64,000 nt of DNA from contig CM049306.1 of the NCBI GenBank assembly GCA_026874595.1, positions 76,135,642 through 76,199,641 on the forward strand. The letters are read 5' to 3'. Below, piece after piece: positions 29,201 to 42,588 of the stretch. The notes under the pieces were generated by a model that had not been told where the DNA came from, made no database searches, and worked only from the letters and a program-made list of their open reading frames with translations. The position numbers were made by a program, and so were the translations under genes. This DNA is from Sipunculus nudus (Eukaryota; Annelida; Sipuncula; Golfingiida; Sipunculidae). Position 1 is the first letter of the stretch. Every line of letters starts with the position of its first letter.

Positions 29201-32200
29201 ACAAAGATGCAGTTGATAATATTAATCTACATTCCTACTGTGTCTAGTGTGTACATTGATGTGAAATTAGTCCAAAATGAATATAATACATTTATTTTTT
29301 TTTAATATAAATCAAAGCAATAAAACCAGGTACTTATGATCATTATTTAAATGTGTGTATTTTGTATATTCTGGATACTCAACATCATTGTTTGGTGAAA
29401 ACTGAATAAATACCAGACATGGTGCGAATACTTTGCAATTGTATTTAAATATGAATATGAATATGTACTCAGTTATAAAATTTCTTGCTTAAAGAATGGG
29501 AATTCAGGTAAAAATGAAAGTATATGAATACCAGTGCAAATACTTTCAAAATGTATTCATGAATGCATTCATAATATATTCTTTAATATTATTTAAAAAA
29601 TCATTTCATAGTGGGTGGGTTAAGTGCACAAAATAGGCTGTTGACTTCAAGTCATGATGCAAAGGTCCCCTTTGGCATAGAAGTACCTTAGGACCATAGG
29701 AATAAATTTATCCAAAGACACAAGTTAGATCTCCCTTAGTATGTGAAATATATGCAAATTATTCAAAATGGCCGCCGAAAATGCTCCAAACCTCATATGC
29801 TTGTTTCTGTTACAGCTATAATGACAATTTTTGTGTCAAAATATACATTTTTGTGGTCAAGGAATCCAATGGAATAGGTTTCAAGATTGAGAAAACAATA
29901 GATTTCTCCTTACCATGAAAATCTGGATTAATCAGGAACACTTCATTAAATATCATTGTTTTTCTTCCATCATGGTAACCTGAGACACATCTTATCTATA
30001 TAGGGAGGTATTAAACAGCCGTGAATAGACCCTGTAGACGAACACAATCCGCAATCGACAAATATAGAGCATAAAACCACAGCAAATTTAATGCGTTAAC
30101 TAGAGAATTACTGGTACGTGGCACTTACTTAATCTTAGTTTAGGCAGTGCAATAAGGCTATGCGGTTAGCTTAGATATACGGTTTGTCCTTCATTAAATA
30201 CCCAAGTGAAATACCAACATTCTTAGTCTTGCATCATTATTTCCTCACATGGTTTTATAAGTCGACACACATCGCTGTATATAAAACCAGCAAAATCCAT
30301 TAGGTCTTGGTTGCGGTTTTTCCGCATATACTGTCAGTCCATGTAATACATTATCTGGGTATTATGACATAAAATGACCTTTCTCGACAGTACAGCAAGC
30401 ACGGGATATATACATAACCAGAGTACCTGTACACACAAGAATAGGCAGACATTCCTGTAGCAGAACATAATAAAGTTGCCAATTGTGGTTCCTTCCGAGA
30501 ATCTAACATCTTGATTCGACAGAATATATTGCTTGAAACACATCTTATCTATCTCAAGATCCATCTCATGATGGCCAACCCATGATAGTACATGATCAAT
30601 GCTGAAAGCACAAAGGCCATCAGTCATTGACACTCTTGGTGTTTATGCTTCGCCAATTAGTTTAGGGTTTCATAGGGAACCATCCTGAAAACTGTGTTCA
30701 CATATTTTTACAAGTAATGTCAGGGAACTGAAGGAATTAGATGTCTTATATTTTAGATGTGGATGAAATGATTGTTGATGTAAAGGTGGCAGTGCTGACT
30801 ATTCCGGATGTGGTGCAGGTTATAACAATGAATCCAGTATTGTTCACAAATTTTGCAATAACCCCACTGATTATCAACATGTTTATGATGCAAAAATAAA
30901 AACTTTCAACCCAAGTATAAGGACAGCAAGAAGGCGAGATGCCAAGTCCGCCTAACAGGCTTTACATCTAACTTCCGTGCTATATAACCTTTTGCACCAG
31001 TCAAAACAGAAAAGCAGAAAGTGTTGAATGTGATGTCTAAATGTTATTAAAAAAAGTTAAGAATTTGATAAATTGTAACATTATTACTTTACATGGATTG
31101 TGCAAATTGTTATAATAACGTATGCTAGGCACTCCCCATGGTAGAGATTGCCCCTTTTATTAATCTATAGAGCCAGAGGACCCCGGGAAACTACTGACCT
31201 GGAAAGGGTCACTATCACCTATTCTCATAGCTGTCCTGGGAATTGAACCCGGGTATAGCCAGCACAAAGATCAAAGTCTATTACCACTCGACTCCTATGT
31301 TCCGTGTTCTCAGTGATTAGCTCTTTTTTTAAACATTGCGTCCAAAGACGTTTCTTTCCATTGCCTAAAATCAGCCATAATCCTCGGGCAGAAGGATCTC
31401 ACATGTACTCCCTGAGGATCCAGTCACCTCCTGGTCCACATATGTTCCTGGTGTTCAATGTCCATGGGGAAGTAAATAATTTTCATCTCAGTAAGACCCA
31501 AACTGAAGAAGCATTGTAGTGTTTTTCCTCATATAAAAGAGATTAAGACACTAATTTACTTATATCATGCAATGAAAATACATCTGAAAACTGGAAATGC
31601 ACAAGTCGTGGTAATGCGTAAGTGAGAATAATATGTCATTTAACCTTAACAATACTCCTAACAGACATATCAAATTAAGTTATCAGTACCTGGGAGCATA
31701 AAGGTGTTCAGAGCTAACACCAAGAAAATAACCCTTTTAGATCCATCAGTGGAAAAAAAAATTTTATAGAGGGTTGTTAAGCTGTCCATTTGTCAATGAT
31801 TCTCCAAAGTTAGGTAGTCTCTGATGAACTTATTTAGCAACTCCTATTCAGTCATGTCGCACTAGCAGCCCCCTGTTCCTCCGTATAACCCTTTCAGGCA
31901 TGGGCCACGTTGATAAACAGCATCAGCGCATTCTCTCATATTTCCAATCAAACAAATAATCTGCCTTTTTCAGAAAAAAATTACCCTTGCTAATAAGTAA
32001 ATTAAAATGTGCATGTTATATTTTAAAAGTTGGTCACAACTAACCTAAAAAAAAAAGGGCTAAAATTAATTTGACGTCAGCAAAACTTGCCAGATTTATC
32101 ACGCAAAAGGCAAAGGGCCTATAACATTAACAGTTCTGAACATTTTATTTAACCTAATAGCAAGATATACGTTTTCTTTAATTTTTGCTGTGGTACCACG

Positions 32201-35200
32201 ATGTGATGATTCCTAGGCACACAATTCATTAGTTTTCATTGAAGTACAATGCTCCAAAGTTTTTTCAGGGTCACCCGCCGATATTCTGCAGATAAATTTG
32301 GCAAGTAGGGCTATTCCAGGTCACCTTTGGGTTTTTAGGGAGATTTCTAAGATTGTAATACACGTTGTGCTTGCTCGTTTGAATTTCAGCGGATATCAGG
32401 CGGTTATTTAGGTTTATTATAAATATTAATAAACACCAAAGTCCAAGAATCACTCCAACCTAAAAGATCTGAGGTTTGAGGATTTGGCTTCAGAAGTATA
32501 CAAACATTCTCAAATGCAGTTCGACTAAGTCTGTTAACACGCAATGTTTGGCCAAGTTTATCAACTTGTGACTTTCCAGTGACAACTCTGATAGTAGTAC
32601 TGCCTTTCTGTGCATAAGGAACTTTTACTAATGTTATTCGTGCAATGGACTTCATTATCCAGAATGCTAGATTCTGTGAAATATGTGCTTCCAATTTTAT
32701 CAAATGCACATCTTAAAAAGATTATGTGATGGTTATATCACACAAGACCTGAAAGTAGTACATTGAAGCTCAAGCAGACGATAATCTTTTGTTGGCAATA
32801 AAGAAATTCTAATGTCCACTTTGTACGGCTGCCAATACCTCTGTGTACTCTGTCTGTGACATAGTGAAACCTGTGTAAGCCGTGCAATATGTATGGTTTT
32901 ATGGGGTATTGACCAGATATTGTATTCCAGAACATGGTAGTCGATTCGGAAACTTACTGAGGCAAGACCATGGAAGTGTGTTCTTATGTTCAATTAAATT
33001 ACATCTGATCATTATTATAAGCAAAATTATATATTATTTGAATAACATTCAGCTTAATTATTTCTCCATATAATACAAAATTGTTAATCACTTAGTTGTG
33101 GTTTTATGCTCCGTATGCTGTGAATCGCACACATCGGGTACATATACACTGTTATTGAAATGCTCCCCTGTCTTTATCAAGATAATAACAAGAACAATAA
33201 TATAATACAAACCAATTATAGATGTTAAAAGCTTTCACGATGATACTTAAATTTTTTTAAATTTGCATACTGTCCCCATAATTTCAAGGTAGGATGAATA
33301 CTATTACTTCATTACTTCAACAATCATTTCATCGACAATAAAACAACCCATCTAATTCCTTCAGTTACCTGACGTTACTTAAGAAAAATAGAAATACGAA
33401 TCCAGTTTTCAGGATACGTGTATTTCCCTATAAAACCCTATAGCTAACTTGTGAAGCATAAAAATCAAGAGTGTCAATGACTGATGGCTTTTGTGCTTTT
33501 GGCATTTATCATGTTTATCAGCTTTTAAGGGTTGGCCATCGTGAGATAGATAAGATGTGTTTCAAACAAAATATTCTGTTGAAACAAAATGTTAGATACT
33601 GAGAAGAAGCTACAGCTGGCAACTTCATTGAATTCTGTTTCAGGAATGTCTTCCCATTCCTGTGTGTACTGGTACTCTGGTTTTTGCAAAGTAAATCCCA
33701 TGCATGTTGTGCGGTCAAGAAGGGTCAGTTTATGCCGTATTACCCAGATAATGTATTTAATGAACTGACAGTACATGCGGAAAAACCACAACCCAAGCCT
33801 TATGTATTTTTGCTGATAATAGAGCATAGTGTGTGGGTTTATTGAACCGTGTGTACTGCCTAAACTCAGATTAAATAAGTGCCGCGTACCAGTCATTCTC
33901 TAGTTAATGCATTAAATTTGCTGTGGTTTTATGCTCTATGCATGTCGACTGAGGATTGTGTTCGTCTACAGGGTCTATTCACAGCTGTTTAATACCTCCC
34001 TATGCTAAGCACATAGATAAATGTGTCTCAGGTTACCATGATGGAAGAAAATCATTGATATTTTATGAAACGTACCCCCAATTTTAATGGTAAGGAGAAA
34101 ACTATTATTTTCTCAATCATGAAACCTATTTCACTGGATTCCTTGACCACAAAAATGTATATTTTGACACAAAATTTGCCATTATAGCTGTAACAGAAGC
34201 AAGCATATGGGGTTTGGAGTATTTTCGGCGGCCATTTTGAATAATTTGCATATATTTCACATACTAAGGGAGACCTAATTTGTGTCTTTGGATAAATTTA
34301 TTCCTATCACCCTAAGGTACTTTTATGCCAAAGGGGACCTTTGCATCATGACTTGAAGTCAAAAGTCACTTAACCCACCCACTATCAGTTGTATTTCATT
34401 TTAAAAAATCATACGATTCTCTTTATTTTTTAATAAAAATTATATTTGGGACAATATTTATACCTTTTTTTTATAAATAGTTAAACTCTCATATTATATG
34501 TTCTGCTTATAAGTTATATGGCCAAGTCAAAATCTGTGTGACAATAGTACTCCATTTGTTAATAAAATAAATGAAATCAAACCCTGTCTCCAAAGGTACC
34601 ATCAAAATCATACATAAGCTAAACAACAACAACTCATAATACAGCTTATATTTATTACCACACAAAACCAGCATGTGCCTCATTTCTAAATCATATTTTT
34701 TTATCATATATAACAGCTGAGCGCCGTGACCCATAGGTCCCTTATTTATCTGATTGTCTTACTGTTTTCTTCATGCATATTCTTTAGGTTTTACCAACAA
34801 TCCTTCAGTTTAAAAAAAAAAGAGAAAATAAAAGTGTTTCTGTTGTGATTTGCAGTATTGAAGATTTATTACGGGACACTGACTCTGAGCTGGAGGAAGA
34901 CGAGAAAAAAACAGAAAAAGTCCGAGAAAAGAAGAGCAAGAAACCTTCCCAGGGTGCAGCTTGGCTGCAGGAGAGCACTGAGGAGGACATCATTGATTTC
35001 ATGGATGCTTCTGTATCAAAGAAAGTACTTGGTATGTCGTGTCCAGTGTCTTAATACCTCTCATACCCTAATATCTGGCTTTACTATCCAAATCTTCTCT
35101 TTCTGAAAATTTGTTTTTTTCCAAAATTTATTCTAAGGAACCCAAATTTACCAAGAAAATTATTAACTGAAAAGCAGAAATACAATATTTAAAAAATATA

Positions 35201-38200
35201 TTTTCCCAAGAGTACTGAAAATAATAATGTTACTGGCAGGATTGGCATATTGCACACCGGTATAAATGTATACATATTGAAACGTGGTTATACTCACTTA
35301 ACCATAGCTGGTTAACCTCGCTCATCCATAGCCTCAATCATCTCAACAAATTTTATGTACCCCAAAGTATTCAGGTATATGAAGTATTGCTGTATTATAT
35401 TATGAGCTAATCTTTGTATGAATACTACCCAATTCTTCAAACCAAGATCTCATACGAATTTAGAAATTGGTAACCTTGATCTTCAAGGTCAGATCTGCTG
35501 AAATCTAGGATTTTAGTGAGCCTGATAACTTTTGAATTATTGCATATTTAGTTCTCCTTTTTGACAGACTTTGCGTTAAAAAAGTGCTCAGAAGTGTTCA
35601 AACACTGGTGACCTTGATCTGCAAGGTGCAATTTGCAGAAATAGGATTTTTGTTAAAGCTACATCATTACCTTTGGAAATAAAGCATATTTGTCATCAGT
35701 TTTGGGGATGTCACCCATTGGGGAGAATCATGCATCTGTTTTTGCAATGGCACAAAAAGCTATTTTAGTTTATTCTCTATTTAGAAATGTCACACATGAT
35801 GTGTAGTAGTGTCTGTCATAAGCCATATTTGCATCAAGTGGTTTACTTTTCAGTAAATGAATACTTAGTATTGAACTAATGATAATAACATGATGAAATA
35901 ATACTGATAAAATAATATACTAATTATCATAAGATAATAATGATAAAACATGCAAGTCAACTTACCGTATAATTACCTGACGGAAATTGATGATTTGTTT
36001 TTCAGGTACAAAACCAGAAGAAGTCTCCAAAAAGAAAACAGATCACGGTTTCAAGACGTCAAGTGACGGCAGGTTGATCATCACCGAGGGAGAAGAAGAA
36101 AAGGCACCAAAGAAGGGTAGGGTTATTCTTCCTCAATCCATTTATCCTACTTTAACTTGAGGATTGGGGAGTGGTCCATAAAAAGGGTTGTCCCTCTCTA
36201 AAGTTTGCCGATACTTATCCCCTTACCATCAAACACTCTCTGCAGATAGATTCTCCCTGGGATGCTGTCTGTTGAGTACTTTTGTGTCAAATCCCCTTGC
36301 ACTTATCATACCCTGACAGGTGTATATCTCTCAGTTTCTTGAAACCAGTCATGGGGGCTGCCATTTTACACACACACTAAGACCTAGATGTCATATGTTG
36401 CATGTTGGAATTATCAGTATACCGTAGATCCGCGTTTTGCCGCCGCACGTCGTCTAATGGCCGCACCCCATGTTCGTAAAATATCTGGAAGGCTCCTTCA
36501 CTGGAGTAAAATATTCCCAAAACCTTACTTAATGGCCGCACCACATTCTCATCACGTTCCATTGCCGGGTGAGGTATGAGAACACAACGAAAAAAGGTTC
36601 TTTCTTAAACGCTAGGCTGCAGCTAGGTACGCAGCGGTATGCTGATATGCGGTCAGGCATTACAGTTTTGGGAAACAGTTGCAACTGTGTATGTTGCTTG
36701 GCTAATTAATTAATTTAATTAATTGGTTAAACCGCCTGATCTATCCGATTAGAATAGATGACAATTTGTTCGGTTTATAACGACTCATCCAAGACGAATT
36801 CTAGTAGGGCTACGAAATTAATTTGACACATCACTGAATGCCGGAGAATCTTGCGCCTTTAACTTGGCTAATTAAAGTTCAATAAGGCATCAAAGCATTG
36901 TATGGGACGACTGTAGTTTAAATATTATTTAGACATTATACATCGTCGGTCATTTAACAACAAAACATTTAAATAAACGACACATTCGTCGGTGATCATA
37001 TTTCCAGAACACCTTGGGTTGTGCTGATCATAATATATGCAAAATGGTGTCCGAACCGTCAACCGGCAAAAGATGCCACATAAAATGATTACGGAACTAG
37101 CGGGCCTTGGTGTACCTTGCGCCTTTACCCTGGCTAATTAAACTTCAATGGGATATCATAGCCAACGGGACTCTTTGTGATGGCTTTTATTTACACTCTA
37201 TACAACGTCGGTCAATTAACAACCTTGACAAAACCTTTGAACTGCGTCGAGCCTTTACGCGTACTCCCAGGGTCCTGCTGATCATAATATATACACACTG
37301 GTGCCCGAACCGTCTGCTAGCAAAGTGTGCCATATTTAAAGATTACGGAACTAGCTGGTGAGGTTATGACCTTTGAGCGCCATCTATTGACAATGTGATC
37401 AACGAAGAAGTATCTGAACGTGAACGCAGGTTTAATTGCCGAAGAACGTTTGGTCTTTGGTTATCTTTTGTTTTACAGTTTATTTGAAAAGAAATGATAT
37501 GTTCAAGAAATATCTTAAAATAATGTTTTACCGATATTGCAGCCATACTCAAATATAGGTATAACCGTTAGTCTTGATAGAATGCATAATTTGGCGAGTG
37601 AATATCGATCTTTTATCAATCATTGCGTGACAATTGCCGTGGTTTATGACTGACTCAGAAAATTTTTATAATACATATAAGCCTGTTTAAAATATCAATT
37701 TTACATTTTATAAAATTAATAATGAATAAAATTAATATATAAATATGCAGTATCATTACCAATACGTTCTCAGTATTCACTTCTTCCTCAGCCTATTATC
37801 GCCCATTGCGCCTCGGCGGGCCGTCGAGTCACTTGTACATGTTTGAATTTAGCCTAACCTGCGTTTTATAGCCGCATCCCTTGTCGAGAAATATTAGTCA
37901 GGATTTTTGGCTGGAAGTCTTATTTTATGGCCGCGGCGGCAAAACGCGGATCTACGGTACTTCTAGAGATTTCAAATAACCAATTAACTGGAGCTATTTA
38001 CTATTCAGAAGGCCACTCAGAACCATGTGGCTAGATTTTCTTAGATCAGTTACATTGCATTATCATTTCCATTCACCTAAAGCAAACCATCCTTGCAGCT
38101 GCTGTTAATATTTGGTGAAGATAAAATGAAAACTTTGCAAGATATCACTTTTAATTATAAAGAATGTCAGAATTTGTCCAAAACTCTAAAATTAATCTGA

Positions 38201-41200
38201 GGAGTTAATGGTTAAAGCCATTTTCTAGAAATGTTGTGTTGAAAGTATAAATATGAAACTCCTATATTACTCAAATTTCACATGCTGACCAGTCTCAGTT
38301 TATTGAGGATGCCATGGTTTCAGTGATAGCTCTCAGAATAATATTAACTTACAAAATTTAAAGTTAGACACTTAGACAACAAGTCTTTACTTTACAGAGC
38401 TATTTACACGGCAATATGCTAAGCATGCTGAGTGGTCACAAGATCTGTTGTTTTCATCTTTTAATTTCAGTAATATTAGAATTTTAGCAAATTGCAAATT
38501 CCAAGATTATTTCATCAGATAATTTCAGTAGTGTGAAACCCTCTCTTTAACTGATTATAATGTCATATGAACATCTACTGCAGGTAAACCTGCCATTCCG
38601 GATGTTGATGACCTGGATGAACTAATGGAAGCTATGGACCATTACTCAAAGGTATTTATAATATCCTCAAAACAAAGCTTCACAGATAAATGTTTTTATC
38701 CAGGTTCTGCCACTACTACTGTTGCCACATTTATTTTCAGAGATATTCTCCAAAAACCATTGGACTGAATTTTCTGTAACTTGGTATCGTTTTAGGGTCA
38801 AGTGTACTCATGCTGTGTTGTTAACCATTGACCTCTGACCTTTTCTCAGTGCTTTCAGATCCATCTTTGCATCTATTTAGGGTAAAATCATAAATATCTC
38901 AGGAGTGCTTTGATGTAGTGGCCTGAAATTTTGCATTTCCATACTTTTTTAATAGCTTATAAGAGTTATTGAAAGCTACTGGCTACCGCTTAATATCATA
39001 TTTGCTTAGCATACATCCATACACACATTTCTAGTATGGTTTGATGTATTGGCTTGAAATTGCCATCCCTATATGTTGGATAACTAAATCTGTCACAAGA
39101 CTGGTCATGCAGAGCTTATGTGGAAATGTACCCAAACTATTCAGTATTGCCAGCAGGTTGTGTTCAGTGATTGTGTTTCTTTTTATTACAGAGAAGCAGA
39201 AAAAGAAAACACTCAGCAACAGAGGACGTGGGAGACTCCGCCTCAGTCATGACATACAAAAGTAAGAGATGCTTAGAGTATGGATAAAATAAAACAAAGG
39301 ATAATTAGGTATAATGTTACCCTGACTAATTATCCTCATTGTCAGGTACTAGGCAGGTGGTCATTCTTTTGAATTTTTAGTATAAAGGAAAATAAGCGTG
39401 TAACTTCTCTTAGTTCATTTTATTTCTTCCTCTTCCAATCTCAGTTTTACATGGCATTGCAAAGGTAAACTAATAAAAACATGAAAAGTTACTTATTATC
39501 CCTTCTTAAGGGATTAAATTGAGCAATTTTTGCAGAAATAACTGAAATTCTCCTTGGGAATAGGGAAGATAAAAGAAGTAAAATAATAGTTAGATTAAAC
39601 CATATTTATTAACCTTTTAACCTTTTTTCTTACACGTTTTAAGTGTTGAAAGTTCTATAAAAATTATTGTTTCATTGTGAAATGAAGTTGATGAATTGTT
39701 AAATGAACAGAAAGGTTCAAAGACAATACAATTTTCAATGGGGAAAAAAAATTCCAGTTTCCATTTCTGTGTAGATATATTAAATTACTATGTATAAGCT
39801 GATTTTCATACACAGTTATTCAGAGTTAACACTAAGATTTCTTGTTCGGCTGAGGATTCATGCCAGTGATTGTTTCCTGCAGGTGGAGGCACTGGCATTC
39901 ATCGAAACCTGGATGATGCTAAGAAGAGACGTTCTGATGCCGACTCTGACTTTGGTGGAGCCTACAAAGCTAAGGTACACTGTTTTGGGGTGGCGTGGAA
40001 GTTTTTGTTCAGTATTTAAAACATCTCCCATATAGATGAACTGTATTTATCTATCTCTCATTTATAAAAAAAAATCTGTATATTAAAACTTAAAGCATGG
40101 AACTGATAATTAGCTCATACAATGTCTGATCTCAATTTGCAGTGGTGGCCTAGCTGAAATGTTTGATGTTAACATTGTTCTTGGGAGCATCTGCAAAAAA
40201 GAATTGTCTTGAAATGCAAATCCTTGGCATTCCATGGCACTGCTCTTGATTATATACACAGTTGCACCCATCACCGTGCTGTATGCCACCTGTGTGATGT
40301 ATCATGTCATTGTTCTCTGTGACATCACAAATTGCACTTCATGCGGATACTATGTTTTCAGTCGGACGCCTCCGCCATCTCCGCTGCCACAGCTACTTAG
40401 GTTTCCAGAGAACTCCTCCGTAACCACTGGTCAGAATTTTTCGAAATTTGATATTATGATCAAGTCACATGTGAACTCGGTGCCCTAATTTTTGTTGACC
40501 TCTGACCTTTCCACTCTGCCAAGAGTCCATTTGTGTGTCTGTTTCCACACATAAACCCACATATCTCAGGAACAGTTTGACCAGTCAAGCTAAAAATTTT
40601 GCACCAATGGAGCCCTTGGAAAGCTTGCACTAAAAATGGTGGCGCCACCTGCAACTATTTTTGCACAGAATCCATTTGTTCATCTGCCTTGGGATAAAAT
40701 CACTCATATCTCTGCATTGGTTAGACTTATACTCCTGAAATTTTGCATGTGTATACATCCTGGACAGCTTTCTTGATTTTATGACAAGTGGTGCCAGCTA
40801 CATTCACGTTAACGCTGCAGACATCCAAGCACATATCTCGGGAACCTTTGACCGTTTGGGTGAAAATTTTGCATGTGAATAGGTCTCACATAGCTCTTTA
40901 TCATATGCAAAAGTGGTGCCACCTGCATTCACTTTTGCACAGCGTCCATCTGTTCATCTGGCTTGGGATAAAATCAGTCATATCTTGGCAGTGGTTTGAC
41001 TTAAACACCTGAGTTTTCAGGTTTATACATCCTGGACAGCTTTCCTTGAGTTTATGACAGGTGGCGCCACCTTCATTTATGTTCACGCTGCAGACATCCA
41101 AGCTTATATCTCAGGAACTGTTTGACTGATTGGGCCAGAATTTTGCATGTGTATAAAATCTCACATAGTTCTTTATCATAGGCAATACTGGTGGCAACAC

Positions 41201-42550
41201 CTGCCACCATTTTTGCACAGCGTCTGTCTGTTTGTCTGCTGTGGCATAAAATCACTCATAACTAGTTGTTATGCACATAAGCAGTGGTTTGACATATCTG
41301 CCTAAAATTTTGCATGTTTATACATCTTGGATAGCTTTCGCGATTTTGTGGCAGGTGGCGCCACCTACATTTATGTTTACTCTGCAGACATTCAGACTTA
41401 TGTCTCAGGACTGGTTTGACATATCCCCCTGAAATTTTGCATACGTATAGATCTCACATAGCTCATAATCATACACAAAATTGGTGTCGCCACCTGCCAC
41501 CATTTTTGCTTAGTGTCCTTCTGTTTGTCTGCTGTGGGATAAAATCAATCATATACAAGTAGTGGTTTGACTTATCAGCCTAAAATTTTGCATATGTATA
41601 CAACTTGGACAGCTTTCTGGATTTTGTGGTAGGTGGCGCAACCTACATACACATTTCAGCTGCAGACATCCATGCTAATATGCAACAGACCTAACTCTAT
41701 TTCCCCTTGCCACACAATCCATGCCTCACTTCACCCTTCCCACTCTGATTTCCGCGGATACACATAATTGCTTGTCGACAACCCGTATTCTAGTTCATGT
41801 ATGTTATTCTATAGAGTTCAGGCAAAAAAAAAGATTTGGTTCTCAGGCACTTTTTTTCAGAAATTTGTGCCGGGGGGGGGGGGGGGGCAATTTTTACCTT
41901 TTTTGTATATTTTGATAAAAATGTCATATGATCAGGAAAAAGCATGATAATAACAGAAATATTTGCTAAACAGGTGAAATCAGTATGTGAAAAAAGGAAA
42001 TCTTATCTCCTTGAAAGATGAAAATCAAAATCAAAATGTTTGATGCGGAGAGTTAAAATCGACATGGGCAGTACCTGAGAACCAGTCTCAGGACTGGTTT
42101 GACATATCCCCCTTAAATTTTGCATACGTATAGATCTCACATTGCTCATAATCATACACAAAATTGGTGTCGCCACCTGCCACCATTTTTGCTTAGTGTC
42201 CTTCTGTTTGTCTGCTGTGGCAAATCAATCATATACAAGTAGTGGTTTGACTTATCAGCCTAAAATTTTGTATATGTATACAACTTGGACAGCTTTCTGG
42301 ATTTTGTGGTAGGTGGCGCAACTTACATACACATTTCGGCTGCAGACATCCATGCTAATATGCAACAGACCTAACTCTATTTCCCCTTGCCACACAATCC
42401 ATGCCTCACTTCTCCCTTCCCACTCTGATTTCCGCGTATACACATAGTTGCTTGTCGACTACCCATATTCGAGTTCATGTATGTTATTCTATAGAGTTCA
42501 GGCAAAAAAAAAGATTTGGTTCTCAGGCACTTTTTTTCAGAAATTAGTGC

Positions 42551-42588
<38 letters not shown>

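Larger units (their letters stand above)
29609..34384. mobile_element. Fold-back element, 4.8 kb, ~1.1-kb inverted arms, nested in family A
   Basis: Left end TAGTGGGTGGGTTAAGTG and right end CACTTAACCCACCCACTA. The arms (about 29609-30800 and 33310-34384) are inverted, imperfect copies. The flanking TCA (29606-29608 and 34385-34387) is a candidate 3-bp target duplication; the intact 12437 copy supplies the empty site (ATCATATCAGTT). A TA duplication is an alternative reading but needs an extra indel. No transposase was recognised. The centre holds a tRNA-type SINE and coding-like pieces on the minus strand. Confidence 0.85.
27391..34745 (+). mobile_element. Family A element, second full copy, interrupted by a fold-back element
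   Basis: Left end AGCTCAGCTGACT hairpin at 27391, GTCC run near 27440, and the same two-unit core as the 12437 copy, with strong similarity throughout. The copy stops at 29608 and resumes at 34385, ending CAGCTGAGCGCCGTGACCCATAGGTCCC near 34745. Joined, its two parts match the 12437 copy across the break. It occupies nearly the whole intron between exons 20 and 21, in sense orientation. Confidence 0.85.
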
